Origin: [Eubacterium] yurii subsp. margaretiae ATCC 43715
Lineage (GTDB): Bacteria > Bacillota > Clostridia > Peptostreptococcales > Filifactoraceae
Reading direction: 5' to 3'
Assembly (NCBI GenBank): GCA_000146855.1
Contig: GL405246.1
Coordinates: forward strand, 857,709 to 921,708
DNA: 64,000 nt
How positions within the stretch are numbered: the first letter of the stretch is position 1; each line of letters opens with the position of its first letter. The notes under the pieces were generated by a model. The model saw nothing but the letters and a program-made list of their open reading frames with translations. It was not told where the DNA came from and searched no databases. Of the stretch, positions 46,945 through 56,116 are shown piece by piece. The translations under genes were made by a program, and so were the position numbers.

Positions 46945-47928
46945 TCAATTTGTAACAGTTAAAAGTTGCTCCATTGCATATTTTTCCTTTGTAGAGATGT
47001 CTTTCATAAGTTTTGATGCCTGTAGAACATATTTTTTATCTTGTGTTTGTCCAATATTTTCAAATAATTCTATTACATTTGACCAATCACTTGCAACTTG
47101 ATTAAATAAGTCATGTGTTTTGTATACTGTCTCATTTTGTGTAATTTCTCCTGCCTCTTTTAAAAAATCTCTATAGAGATTTCTGAAAATAGATCCACCT
47201 GTACCTGCTCTTTCCATCAACATAGCTGATGTATTAAATTCTTCCCTTATATTCTTTGATGTGTCAAACCATTTGATGATTTCATCACTTGCCTTTATGA
47301 TGCCTTTGTAAGTCAGGTTTTTAATTGGGGGATTAAGATAGGCAAGTGAATTGTTTTTGATTGCATTTATTACTGCGTCCTTAATTGTGACTATATCTTC
47401 TGTTTTATCTAATGTATAATATAGGTTTTTAGAAGACATTGGACCTTTTTCACTTCTTGCCTTTTCCAAAGATGCAAGTGAAGTCTTAACGGATGTACCT
47501 TGTTGAGCAGTATCTATTAAATAGGCGTAAGTTTCATCATATCCTATAATTGCTACATAATGTCCAGCAAAGTGTATAGGATTGCTAAAATATTCAAGAT
47601 GATAACAGTCAAGTTTTAAGCCTACAGCTTTATTATTATCTAAAAGTTCTTTTACTGATGACCATGCCTTATTTGCAGAAGTTGTTTCTTTTACTATGAG
47701 CTTAAGACCTAAATTCTTTGCTATATTTTTAGTCACAAGGTCTGTCTTTATTCTTCCTCCTATAAAAGGGAAGTCCATAGTTTTCATATTCCAAATGATA
47801 AAGCCTAAACCTTCTCCAAAACCAAAGAGCATAGGCTCACTCATTTTTATACCAAGTTGTTCAAGCAAGGTTCCTGTTGCAGTGGTTTCACAGTGTTGTC
47901 CAATAAATGGGCTAATGTTCAATTTCAT
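46945..47928 (-). CDS. BtrH N-terminal-domain / DUF4872 protein
   Basis: The 327-residue protein starts with the BtrH_N signature: GQHCETTATGTLLEQLG (Cys13) and LSEPMLFGFGEGLGF-like SEPMLFGFGEGLGFI, then GHYVAIIGYDETYAYLIDT with a His/Asp pair, a papain-like C39-type arrangement. The C-terminal half (about 190-327) is the helical DUF4872 region. BtrH itself transfers an acyl group in butirosin synthesis, but most relatives stand beside PadR-type genes with no known reaction. Here the start overlaps the padR stop by 4 bp. No peptide or antibiotic biosynthesis genes are next to it. Fold is well supported; the chemistry is unknown. Confidence 0.82.
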   Translation of the reverse strand: MKLNISPFIGQHCETTATGTLLEQLGIKMSEPMLFGFGEGLGFIIWNMKTMDFPFIGGRIKTDLVTKNIAKNLGLKLIVKETTSANKAWSSVKELLDNNKAVGLKLDCYHLEYFSNPIHFAGHYVAIIGYDETYAYLIDTAQQGTSVKTSLASLEKARSEKGPMSSKNLYYTLDKTEDIVTIKDAVINAIKNNSLAYLNPPIKNLTYKGIIKASDEIIKWFDTSKNIREEFNTSAMLMERAGTGGSIFRNLYRDFLKEAGEITQNETVYKTHDLFNQVASDWSNVIELFENIGQTQDKKYVLQASKLMKDISTKEKYAMEQLLTVTN

Positions 47929-48443
47929 TTTTTACTCCTTTCCAGCTCTTTGTTTATCCATTTAAGTTCAGATTTGATAAGAGTTTCGCTTAAGCTAAAG
48001 AGTCTTTGTGCCAAGACAGGAAGTTTTTCATCATTTGACATTTTGACTTGAAGGCTATTCAAATCTTCTTCCAACTGTTTTTTTCTTTCTTTAAGTGAGT
48101 TTTTCATCTCATCTTCGGTTATGATATGACTGTTTGAAAGTCCTGTCATCAGATGTGTGTTTGATGGTTTGCGTATTGCAATAAGATTTTTCGTTTCATC
48201 TTGCAGTACTTGCATACCTGTCTTTGTGATATGATACAGTTTCTTCTCCTTTCCTATAGTATCTTCGCTTGTTGCTAAGCCTTTTTTCTCAAGTTTTTCA
48301 AGTACATAGTATATGGACGACAGCCCTATATCGGTCCATTTCAGCATACCTCTTTTTTCGATTAATTTTTCTATGTTGTAGCCATGTTGTGGGCTTTCTG
48401 ATAGAATGCCCAATATCAATTGTTCAGTTAATGTTGTTTTCAT
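47925..48443 (-). CDS. PadR-family transcriptional regulator with long C-terminal (Vir-like) domain
   Basis: The 172-residue regulator has the PadR winged helix (ILGILSESPQHGYNIEKLIEKRG, LSSIYYVLEKLEKKGL, and the wing KEKKLYHITKTG) and a long helical C-terminal domain (about 90-172), which fits PadR subfamily 1 (PadR/AphA type). It is cotranscribed with, and overlaps by 4 bp, the BtrH-like gene. A perfect inverted repeat at its promoter suggests autorepression. Confidence 0.92.
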   Translation of the reverse strand: MKTTLTEQLILGILSESPQHGYNIEKLIEKRGMLKWTDIGLSSIYYVLEKLEKKGLATSEDTIGKEKKLYHITKTGMQVLQDETKNLIAIRKPSNTHLMTGLSNSHIITEDEMKNSLKERKKQLEEDLNSLQVKMSNDEKLPVLAQRLFSLSETLIKSELKWINKELERSKK

Positions 48444-48449
48444 ATTTCT

Positions 48450-48494
48450 ATTCTACTACTGGAATAGTAAGATGTCAAGAGAAATATTCCAGTA
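48450..48494 (-). promoter_or_regulatory. Promoter and operator of the padR-btrH-like operon
   Basis: On the minus strand TTGACA (48478-48473), 17 bp, TAGAAT (48455-48450). A perfect inverted repeat, TACTGGAATA (48457-48466) and TATTCCAGTA (48485-48494), brackets the -35 element, an ideal repressor site. Confidence 0.8.
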
Positions 48495-48514
48495 CTATAA
48501 TATAAGTCTAAAAA

Positions 48515-48538
48515 AAGTAAGAGCATTTGCCCTTACTT
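48515..48538 (-). terminator. Intrinsic terminator of the envelope operon
   Basis: GTAAG (48517-48521) pairs with CTTAC (48532-48536), extended by AA/TT, with a T-run on the minus strand. It ends the VWA-TlpA-glycosidase transcript just upstream of the padR promoter. Confidence 0.75.
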
Positions 48539-48632
48539 CACATGAAAATAATTTAATTATAAGATAAATTTTAAAGCTATATAGAACTATGACTGAAGTG
48601 TTCAAATAAAAATAATATTATAGATTGAAATT

Positions 48633-49580
48633 TTAATTATTGAATTGACCATATTTTCTAATTGTTTCATATACTTTATTATTTTGATAAGGAATACAAT
48701 CCTCCACCCAATTCCACCAGAAATATCCTCCAACAAATCGCTTATGATATTTGGGCATGCTGTAATATTTTTCAGCCATTTCAATTTTACTCTTTTCACT
48801 TGCATTTTTTGCTATATTACCACATTCTCCTATACCAAGAGAAGCTGATGGGAAAATCTCTCCAAGGCTCTTAAATATACTTTTCCATTTGGGAACATAA
48901 TCATTATTATCGTCTTCATAATAACTTACAAAACAGTAATCTACAGAATTTGCTATTTCTTTAGGAATATATTTCTTAGTCCAATCTATCATATCTTTTT
49001 GTGGTGAATCAGTACAATATAAGGTTAATGATATTTTTCCACCCTTACTTTTAATAAAATTCGATGCAGAAGATATTTTATCAATAATGAATTCCGGCTT
49101 TTGATTTATCCATTGTGTTCCGTTAATTTCATTTCCAATTTCCCAAATGCTTACATATGGGGATAAGTGCTTATAAGAATCTTTGAACCTTTGAAGATAG
49201 CTTTTTTGATCTTTAAAATTTTTCATTTCAAAAGAATCGACTGGGCATGCCATTATATCTGCATATGCTTTTATGCTTTTAAAAAGCTTAATATACTCTG
49301 ATGGCTCTATTTCTTTTGACATAACTATTCTTACAGTTGGCTTTATTTTTAGGTTTTTTAGACCCTGTAGTACATCTTCTAATTCAGTAGTGTCGTACCA
49401 TGCATCATCTATGGTTAATCCATATATCATATTGTGATTTTTCACATCTTTCTTAACAGCTTGTTTTCTTTTATCATTTCCCAAAGCGCAAAAGAAAATA
49501 AATGAAATAATTAGTATCAACACATAAGTTATTATTTTGTAAATTATAGGCTTTTTTAATACCATACTTTTATCTAACAT
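48633..49580 (-). CDS. Membrane-anchored TIM-barrel glycoside hydrolase-like protein
   Basis: The 315-residue protein has one N-terminal membrane segment (about 12-32) and an extracellular alpha/beta barrel. Two glutamates sit in glycosidase-like contexts: SIWEIGNEING (acid/base position, about 145-155) and LGIGECGNIA (nucleophile position, about 255-264). GGYFWWNWVED near the end also fits clan A hydrolases. I cannot name the GH family. It is the last gene of the minus-strand VWA-TlpA set, 94 bp after the TlpA-like gene. The substrate may be cell-wall or host glycans (speculative). Confidence 0.7.
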   Translation of the reverse strand: MLDKSMVLKKPIIYKIITYVLILIISFIFFCALGNDKRKQAVKKDVKNHNMIYGLTIDDAWYDTTELEDVLQGLKNLKIKPTVRIVMSKEIEPSEYIKLFKSIKAYADIMACPVDSFEMKNFKDQKSYLQRFKDSYKHLSPYVSIWEIGNEINGTQWINQKPEFIIDKISSASNFIKSKGGKISLTLYCTDSPQKDMIDWTKKYIPKEIANSVDYCFVSYYEDDNNDYVPKWKSIFKSLGEIFPSASLGIGECGNIAKNASEKSKIEMAEKYYSMPKYHKRFVGGYFWWNWVEDCIPYQNNKVYETIRKYGQFNN

Positions 49581-49674
49581 AATATTTCCATATTATTACA
49601 TTCAATTTTTAAATCATATTCCATCATATCATTTACTTCAAAGAAAATACAATAATGTTATGTTTTTTTGATTT

Positions 49675-50253
49675 TTACTTATTAAAAGACATCTCAATAC
49701 TCTTTTTCATATCATCATAGTGCATTATTTCTTTAATGCATCTACTTATTTTACCATTCCTATCAATGAAATAAGTAGTAGGGTAGGTACGAATATCATA
49801 AGATTCAAAAACTTTTCCATCTTCATCCATAAGTGTGGGAAATGTATAGTTATTTTTCTGCATAAAAGCGGTAATTCCTTTTACATCTGTTTCTACCTCA
49901 CGATTAGGAGTGTTTATTCCTAAAATAACTATATTTTCATTTTTTTCTAATTGATATTCTTTGTAAAGTCTTTCTATATCCGGCAATTCTTCCAGGCAGT
50001 CAGGGCACCATGTAGCCCAAAATATCAATATGACAGTCTTTCCCTTATACTTGGAAAGACTGTGAGAATTAGCATGTTGATCTTTAAGCGAAAAATCTAA
50101 AGCGAACAATTCTTTGGTGTTTTCAGATTTATTACTTATTTTTTTATCTTTTTTTATATTCTCTTGACTTATATCTTGTTTATTACAGGAAGTCGATGCT
50201 AAGATAAATATACTTAGAATTATAAGATATGAAAAAATCTTACTTCTTATCAT
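49675..50253 (-). CDS. TlpA/ResA-like thioredoxin lipoprotein
   Basis: Extracytoplasmic thiol oxidoreductase. The 192-residue product has a lipoprotein signal (lipobox ILASTSC, Cys23) and a thioredoxin fold with active site FWATWCPDC, insert IVILGINTPNREVET and cis-Pro segment RTYPTTYFID. It overlaps the upstream VWA gene by 14 bp, with its start inside the VWA C-terminus, so the two proteins are translated together. This suggests a functional pair. A reductase or oxidase role depends on the partner redox enzyme, not visible here. Confidence 0.92.
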   Translation of the reverse strand: MIRSKIFSYLIILSIFILASTSCNKQDISQENIKKDKKISNKSENTKELFALDFSLKDQHANSHSLSKYKGKTVILIFWATWCPDCLEELPDIERLYKEYQLEKNENIVILGINTPNREVETDVKGITAFMQKNNYTFPTLMDEDGKVFESYDIRTYPTTYFIDRNGKISRCIKEIMHYDDMKKSIEMSFNK

Positions 50254-51856
50254 TTTTCATGCTCTCTTCCTTATCAGCATTTAACTTATCTCCATCTTTT
50301 TTTGAATCTTCTATATTGCCACCCATTCCTGTAGCACTTACATAGTAATCACTATGAGGATTTACACGACTTGTCGTTGTGAAAAGAGCAATTTGTTCAC
50401 CTTTTCGAGACTTTATCTCGTCTAAATATTTTTTAGACTCTGCTTCACGTTTTGCATATTCTTCTCCTAAGATTTGTTTTATCTTATCTCGTCTTTCTTC
50501 AATCTTTGCTTGTAGCTTTTTGTATACTCCATAAGAAATAATTTTCTCATTTTCTGCATAACGGACCGCATCTGATAAGGCTGAATGTTCATCTGTTTCA
50601 GATCCTGAAAATGCCATTTTATTATAGAAAAGAGAAGAATTGTGCCATGATGTTAATAAATTTAAATTAACTTGTGTAAGAGGCTCCCAGTTATAGGTAT
50701 TGTTGCTAGCTTCTGTAATTTTGTAAAGTTCAGAAGTCAAAGTACCTGCATCATTTGCAATGGCATAATGACCGCCACCTGCCTCAGCTATTTTTTTAAG
50801 CACTGCATCTTGAGTAGCATTTACGTTAAAGCCTATGATTCCTAAGACTACATTTGTTCCACTATTTTTTAGTGTTTGTGCAGCTTCTATAGGGTCGCCA
50901 CCACAAGTTTCTATACCGTCTGTAACAATGTATAGTATATTTACTGCACCTTCTTCTTTAAACTTACTTAGGTCTTCTCCACCATTTTTGATAGAGTCAG
51001 CTATTGAAGTCCATCCTGTAGCTTCAACAGATGATAGAGCCTTGCTTATAGCAGAAGTATTTAATGTTTCTATAGGATGAATAAGCTCATTTGCAGAGCA
51101 AGACTCAGTTTTTCCTGAATCGGTATTATTGCCCTTGTGACCAAATACTCTCAAACCTACCTTAGCATTTTTAGGTAGGTGTTTCAATACCTCAGTTATT
51201 GAGTTTTTAGCTATATTCATCATGCTTTGACCGTTAATTTGCTTTGCCATAGAGCCTGAGGCGTCAAGGACTATTTCAACGTTTACTTGCTTATTTTCAT
51301 TGACCTTTTCACCTGTGAAAGGATCTTTCATATCTTTTTTGAAAATAACATAGCCAAAGCGATTGATATCTTCAACAGCTGAGTAATCAGAACCCACTAT
51401 ATAGAGTAACTGATTGAAGAAATGATCTATTTCCTCATCTGTAGCATCATCAGTCAGATGTTTTTCTATCTTTGCTACTTCTGATTGCATATTACTTCTC
51501 CACTCATTTGTGATATTAACCCATTGACTAACAGAATAACCTCTCTTTTGATGAGGACCTGGACACAGTCCTACAGGACCATTTACAATATCTTCATAAG
51601 TATAGCTTGGGGAAGGAATATCTCCATTTACACCTTGTCCGATTTGATTTTCTTCCTCTGTCTTGCTGTTTGAATCAGATGAATCCTTCGAATCATTATT
51701 GTCGGAAGACTTATCGGAATTAGAGTCTTTATCAGGTTGAACAATAGTATCGGTATTTTTAGGAGTAGAATTATCATTATTCTTGGAACCGCAAGCTGTT
51801 AAGGCACTTGTAGACAATAGCATACACATAACAAAGGCTAAAATTTTTCTTTTCAT
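50240..51856 (-). CDS. VWA-domain lipoprotein
   Basis: The 538-residue surface lipoprotein has a type II signal (lipobox SALTAC, Cys near 22), an Asn/Ser/Asp-rich low-complexity stretch (about 25-75), and a von Willebrand A domain from about 190 with MIDAS motif VLDASGSMAKQ, GWTSIADSI and VTDGIETCGGD. Extra cysteines (GLCPGPH, SCSANEL, TCGGD) could form disulfides, and a thioredoxin-like lipoprotein gene overlaps its end. The C-terminal 150 residues are helical and charged. GGAG lies before the ATG. It starts the envelope operon. The ligand is unknown; VWA surface proteins usually bind protein or matrix. Confidence 0.88.
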   Translation of the reverse strand: MKRKILAFVMCMLLSTSALTACGSKNNDNSTPKNTDTIVQPDKDSNSDKSSDNNDSKDSSDSNSKTEEENQIGQGVNGDIPSPSYTYEDIVNGPVGLCPGPHQKRGYSVSQWVNITNEWRSNMQSEVAKIEKHLTDDATDEEIDHFFNQLLYIVGSDYSAVEDINRFGYVIFKKDMKDPFTGEKVNENKQVNVEIVLDASGSMAKQINGQSMMNIAKNSITEVLKHLPKNAKVGLRVFGHKGNNTDSGKTESCSANELIHPIETLNTSAISKALSSVEATGWTSIADSIKNGGEDLSKFKEEGAVNILYIVTDGIETCGGDPIEAAQTLKNSGTNVVLGIIGFNVNATQDAVLKKIAEAGGGHYAIANDAGTLTSELYKITEASNNTYNWEPLTQVNLNLLTSWHNSSLFYNKMAFSGSETDEHSALSDAVRYAENEKIISYGVYKKLQAKIEERRDKIKQILGEEYAKREAESKKYLDEIKSRKGEQIALFTTTSRVNPHSDYYVSATGMGGNIEDSKKDGDKLNADKEESMKNDKK

Positions 51857-51915
51857 ATTAAATAATCTCCTTAACTAAACTATCATAGTTTTTAATACAC
51901 TTTTTAAAAAAGGTA

Positions 51916-51958
51916 TTTAGTAAAAAATCAAAGATTAACTCTTTGATTTTTTACTAAA
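51916..51958. terminator. Bidirectional terminator after the PerM-family gene
   Basis: TTTAGTAAAAAATCAAAG (51916-51933) pairs perfectly with CTTTGATTTTTTACTAAA (51941-51958) around a short loop. Confidence 0.85.
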
Positions 51959-52006
51959 TTATATATTCATTATAAACTATAGTTATTAAAAAAATCTTAT
52001 AAATGA

Positions 52007-53125
52007 TTAAATTCCATTTTCTTCGAACATTTTTTGAGTTCTTACATCCAAAAATGTATCCCAAAGCATAAATAAACTCTTAAATAGTGGTACTGCTAAT
52101 AACATACCAAGAGGGCCTGCAAAACTTCCTCCAACTAAGATGGAGAAAATTATAAAAAGCGGTTTTGCTCCAACAGTATCCCCAAGTATCTTTGGACCGA
52201 GGTACCAACCGTCAAATTGTTGCAATACAAGTATGAATAGTGCCGCCCACAATGCCTGAATAGGGCTGTAAATCAAGGTGATTATAACAGACGGAACAGC
52301 TCCCATAAAAGGACCAAAATAAGGAATCATATTTAACACTCCTACTATGATACTAAGTAATAGAGCATATCTCAGTTTTAAAACTGACATACCTATGAAA
52401 CAGAGTATTCCTATTATAGTAGAGTCTATCAACTTTCCTACCAGGAAGTTGTAAAAGTATGAGTTTACCTTGGAAAAATAATCGATTATTAAATCTGCTT
52501 TTTTCTTTTTTGCAAAAGCTCGGATTACTTTTTTCATATAGTCTATTAGCTTTTCCTTTTCATATAAGAAGTATATTGATACGAAAAGTCCAAGTACAAA
52601 GTTGAGTAATTTTGATGTAAAACTAAAGGCTGTACCTACTATGGAGCTTAGTGTACCATTTGAAAAATTAAGAAGCCACTTTGTAATATTGCTACTATTT
52701 TCTTCAAGCAATTGTTCTATTCCTGATATTCCAAGCAATAATTCCTTGTTAGGAATTTTTTCTATATATTCATAGATTGTTTTAGGAAAAGTAGATGATT
52801 TTTCATATAAATCTTTGATATTTTGCGTAATTACAGGTATTACAAAAAGAGAAAATACTGTCAATATACCGAAAAAAATAGCATATACTAAAAGTAGTGA
52901 TAAGACTCTGTTTTTCTTCTTGCTTTTTTTCTCAATAAAAATCATCAAAGGATTGAGTATATATGCAAAACCAATACCCCAAAAAAATGGAGTTAGAGTA
53001 TCTAAAAGTTTTTCTACATATTTGAAGAAAATGTCGTAATTTTCAATGAACTTGTGGAGTAACAGACAAATAAAAACGAAAAGTATCATTTTTCGGTAAT
53101 CTCTATTTTTTAAAAAGTTGTTCAA
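52007..53125 (-). CDS. AI-2E transporter/PerM-family membrane protein
   Basis: The 372-residue protein starts at TTG with GGGGG upstream. It has about eight membrane segments and the family segments IGFAYILNPLMIFIEKK near the N-terminus and GVLNMIPYFGPFMGAVPSVIITL and GPKILGDTVGAKPLFIIFSILVGGSFAGPLGMLLAVPL in the C-terminal half. Family members export the AI-2 signal (TqsA), act as Na+/H+ antiporters in alkaliphiles or have unknown cargo; this one cannot be assigned. It is monocistronic, divergent from the glycosyltransferase. Confidence 0.9.
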   Translation of the reverse strand: MNNFLKNRDYRKMILFVFICLLLHKFIENYDIFFKYVEKLLDTLTPFFWGIGFAYILNPLMIFIEKKSKKKNRVLSLLLVYAIFFGILTVFSLFVIPVITQNIKDLYEKSSTFPKTIYEYIEKIPNKELLLGISGIEQLLEENSSNITKWLLNFSNGTLSSIVGTAFSFTSKLLNFVLGLFVSIYFLYEKEKLIDYMKKVIRAFAKKKKADLIIDYFSKVNSYFYNFLVGKLIDSTIIGILCFIGMSVLKLRYALLLSIIVGVLNMIPYFGPFMGAVPSVIITLIYSPIQALWAALFILVLQQFDGWYLGPKILGDTVGAKPLFIIFSILVGGSFAGPLGMLLAVPLFKSLFMLWDTFLDVRTQKMFEENGI

Positions 53126-53156
53126 TTTAACCCCCGATATTTAAATTTATACATTT

Positions 53157-53185
53157 TTGACTATTTTATAAAATAATGGTAAAAT
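53157..53185 (+). promoter_or_regulatory. Promoter of the UgtP-like glycosyltransferase gene
   Basis: TTGACT (53157-53162), 17 bp, TAAAAT (53180-53185), about 100 bp before the ATG. Confidence 0.6.
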
Positions 53186-53291
53186 ACACCTTAATATTTA
53201 AAATTAATTATTGGTATGAATAACAAAACAATTTTAGCACAAAAAATTAATTTTTAAAATAAGAATAACAGTTTTTTATTAGGGAGTTTTT

Positions 53292-54404
53292 ATGGAAAAA
53301 AAGGTGATGATACTTACAGTCTCAACAGGTGGAGGACATAATAAGGCATCAAAGGTTATACAAAATGAATTAAATCTTATGGGAATTGACAATGAGATAG
53401 TTGACGCCCTAAAAGATGTAGGCACTGTGGGAAAGGTGCTGGATGTATTTGTGTCTGGAGGATATGAAAAGTCTGCACAGTATATTCCTAAGGTCTACGG
53501 CAAGGTCTACGATGTAGCAGACAAAAAAATAATGAGGAAGACATTTGACTACAATTTTATTATCACCTATATGGAGATGACAATAAGAAAAAAGATAAAA
53601 AATGACAAAATAACCCATATAATTTCAACTCATCCTTTTACAGGTATTGCTGTTTCAAGACTTAAGGAAAAAGAAAAAATTGACATTCCTATATATTCTT
53701 TGATTACAGACTACACTGTACATTTGGCACATGTTACCAAGGAGATAGATAAGTATATTGTCGCCCATGAAGATACTGTGACTATGCTTGAAAATGCAGG
53801 GATAAGCAGTGAAAAGATATTTCCTTTTGGTATACCTACAGATATGAAGGACTATAGTGAAAAAGAGATTGAAGAGTTCAAAAGCAAAAACGAGATAGAT
53901 GGCAGATTTACAGTATTGGTGGTAGGTGGAAGCTTTGGAGCGGGAGACATCAAATCAGTTTATAAGCAACTGCTCAAAGTCGATGATATAAACATAATAA
54001 TAATTTGTGGAAGAAATGAGTCTTTAAAAGAAAAACTTGAACACAAGGTAAAAGATACTAATAAGAGCGATAGAGTAAAAATAGTTGGATTTACCAATGA
54101 AATAGAAAAATACTATCAGTCGTCAGACATCATAGTGACAAAACCTGGTGGTCTTACAGTTACAGAGTGTATTCAAAAGGGCTTGCCGATGGTAATACCT
54201 TTTTTCATTCCTGGACAGGAAGAAGGGAATAAGGATTTTGTTGTCAACAATCAGATGGGACTTTACTCAAGTAAGTACTATAGTGTGAGTTTGCTAGTTA
54301 AGACGCTGATGAAGGATAAGAGTAGAATTCAGGTTATGAAAGAGGCTATGAGAAAAAATCGCAAGGAGAATTCTGCGAAGAAAATAGCAAGTCTCATACT
54401 ATAA
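53292..54404 (+). CDS. MGDG-synthase/UgtP-family glycosyltransferase
   Basis: GT28-family enzyme that moves glucose or galactose to diacylglycerol to make glycolipids. The 370-residue protein has the N-terminal MGDG_synth motif ILTVSTGGGHNKASKVI (about 7-23), the THPFTGIAVSRL segment, and the donor site KPGGLTVTEC and PFFIPGQEEGNKDFVV in the C-terminal half. There is no membrane segment, as expected for a peripheral enzyme. The product may anchor lipoteichoic acid. GGGAG lies before the ATG. It has its own promoter; tpx follows after 78 bp. Confidence 0.92.
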   Translation: MEKKVMILTVSTGGGHNKASKVIQNELNLMGIDNEIVDALKDVGTVGKVLDVFVSGGYEKSAQYIPKVYGKVYDVADKKIMRKTFDYNFIITYMEMTIRKKIKNDKITHIISTHPFTGIAVSRLKEKEKIDIPIYSLITDYTVHLAHVTKEIDKYIVAHEDTVTMLENAGISSEKIFPFGIPTDMKDYSEKEIEEFKSKNEIDGRFTVLVVGGSFGAGDIKSVYKQLLKVDDINIIIICGRNESLKEKLEHKVKDTNKSDRVKIVGFTNEIEKYYQSSDIIVTKPGGLTVTECIQKGLPMVIPFFIPGQEEGNKDFVVNNQMGLYSSKYYSVSLLVKTLMKDKSRIQVMKEAMRKNRKENSAKKIASLIL

Positions 54405-54482
54405 ATTAAAATAATGTTTTAAATTCTAAAATCTGAGTATAACTTATTTATTGATAATTATATTGAATTTAAGGAGACATCA

Positions 54483-54995
54483 ATGGATAAGAATACAATT
54501 AACATTACATTTGCAGGTACACCTTTGACTTTAGTTGGAAAACAGGCGAAGGTTGGAGAAAAGGCTGAAAACTTTACACTTACAACACAAGATTTGCTAC
54601 CTTATAGCTTGTCAGATTCTGCCGGAAAGGTAAGAATAATATCTGTAGTTCCTTCTTTGGATACAGGAGTATGTGAGTTACAAACTATAGACTTCAATCA
54701 AAGGGCGTCTAAACTTGATGATGTAGTAATAATAACTGTAAGCGTAGACCTTCCTTTTGCAATGAGTAGATTCTGCGCAGCAAAAGACATCAAAAATATA
54801 GTAGTTGCTTCTGACTATAAGGAAAGAGAATTCGGATTGAAGTATGGATTTTTGATAGATGAATTGAAACTTCTTGCAAGAGGTATAGTTATAGTAGATA
54901 AGGATGACACTATAAGATATGTAGAATATGTGAGTGAAGTTACAAATCATGTAGATTACGACAGAGCGATAGAAGAAGCAAAAAAACTTATATAA
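54483..54995 (+). CDS. tpx: Thiol peroxidase (Tpx, atypical 2-Cys peroxiredoxin)
   Basis: Reduces lipid and hydrogen peroxides with thioredoxin as donor. The 170-residue protein has the peroxidatic Cys64 in SLDTGVCELQT and the resolving Cys98 in RFCAAKDI, the exact Tpx spacing of 34 residues, and the N-terminal signature GTPLTLVGK. AAGGAG lies before the ATG. It ends before a perfect 36-bp palindrome terminator. In an anaerobe it protects against oxygen exposure. Confidence 0.96.
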   Translation: MDKNTINITFAGTPLTLVGKQAKVGEKAENFTLTTQDLLPYSLSDSAGKVRIISVVPSLDTGVCELQTIDFNQRASKLDDVVIITVSVDLPFAMSRFCAAKDIKNIVVASDYKEREFGLKYGFLIDELKLLARGIVIVDKDDTIRYVEYVSEVTNHVDYDRAIEEAKKLI

Positions 54996-55182
54996 TTCAA
55001 AAAAATAATGCAAAACTTACAAAAAGAATATTAAACTAAAAAACTGTTAAAAATCCATATATTCTTAATTAGTACTCATAGATGCTAATATTGAAGTATG
55101 AATATCTTTAGGGTATTATAAAAACAGTAATTAAAAATAATACAGATTATCTTAGTGATATATGAAAGTTTGCATATAAAAG

Positions 55183-55218
55183 GGGCTATTAAAAATGAAA
55201 TTTCATTTTTAATAGCCC
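55183..55218. terminator. Bidirectional terminator (perfect 36-bp palindrome)
   Basis: GGGCTATTAAAAATGAAA is followed directly by its reverse complement (55183-55218), between convergent tpx and the phospholipase gene. Confidence 0.88.
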
Positions 55219-55224
55219 TAAATT

Positions 55225-55800
55225 TTATGCCGGTGAATGAACTATATTCTTAGCCATACAATGTGCAATCAACATACAAGACAGCATATTGACCGCTTCT
55301 ATAGTACTTACAAAGTCATTTTCGTAAGATACTCCTCTTTTTTCATAATCCTCGTGTAATTTGTCAATCAAAGCTTTCACACTGTCATAGTTAAACTTAT
55401 CGACTGAAGGTATTTCGATTTTTTTTGCACTCTTTTCTTTTGAAAATAATAAATGCAGTCTTGATTCAAATTGCATGTGTTCCATAAAGTGATTTTTATA
55501 ATATGCTCTGTCATTATGTGGTGTGCAGAAAAAATCTGAAATATAATGGGTGATTATGCCTAACCTTAGAGAAAATTCTTTAATGCTTATTTTATGGCTG
55601 TCCCTATAAAGCTCTTGGATTTTATTTAAGATAAAATCATACGATACTGAAAAAAAGTGTTTTTGTCTCATATATTTTGGAACTACGTCAGGCAACACTG
55701 AGCCTATTACTATATTTTTCCTGTCAAGTTTGAATCCCATATTTAGATTTACCGATTTGAAGATGTTTTCGCCTATCAGTCTGTGTGTTTGGATTATCAT
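55225..55800 (-). CDS. Zinc-dependent phospholipase C-family protein
   Basis: The 191-residue protein has the compact helical pattern of the zinc-dependent phospholipase C fold. Candidate ligands are His6 in QTHRLIG, Asp in GSVLPDVV, His in RQKHFFS, the pair LGIITHYISDFFCTPHN and the HMQFE segment. There is no signal peptide, unlike secreted clostridial alpha-toxins; bacterial relatives of this cytosolic type are common in Clostridia and have no proven substrate. Convergent with tpx across a perfect terminator. Confidence 0.82.
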   Translation of the reverse strand: MIIQTHRLIGENIFKSVNLNMGFKLDRKNIVIGSVLPDVVPKYMRQKHFFSVSYDFILNKIQELYRDSHKISIKEFSLRLGIITHYISDFFCTPHNDRAYYKNHFMEHMQFESRLHLLFSKEKSAKKIEIPSVDKFNYDSVKALIDKLHEDYEKRGVSYENDFVSTIEAVNMLSCMLIAHCMAKNIVHSPA

Positions 55801-56116
55801 TCTCTATCCTCTTAGTTTTATCAATAATTTTTCATTTTGAAACAACGATAGGGAGTTTATACCCCTATTATTTTAAAATATCGTCTAATTTTAAAAAAAA
55901 TTCAAAAAAAGTTAAGAAAATTTATGACTATTATTTTAAAAAGAGGGTATCAACTGTAACGTTGTTTAAGAAATACCAAATAATACTGATAGATTCTAAT
56001 TTTCTATATAGAAAAAGTTAAAGTTTTTTATCCAATTAGTATATATCGGTATAAAATAGATAATTTATGTTCTTAATACATTGTTTTAGCTTTGTATAGA
56101 CATTGGGGGGATTTTT
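55801..56116. other. Divergent intergenic region
   Basis: 316 bp between divergent genes. A hairpin ATAGGG...CCCTAT (55848-55868) lies on the phospholipase side. GGGGGG at its right end is the probable ribosome site of the DUF2156 gene. No other element is seen. Confidence 0.45.

Noticed and set aside
55785..56021. 78-codon plus-strand frame in the phospholipase/DUF2156 gap
   Set aside because: Starts inside the phospholipase gene on the opposite strand, no ribosome site, Lys/Tyr/Phe-rich composition expected from AT-rich noncoding DNA.
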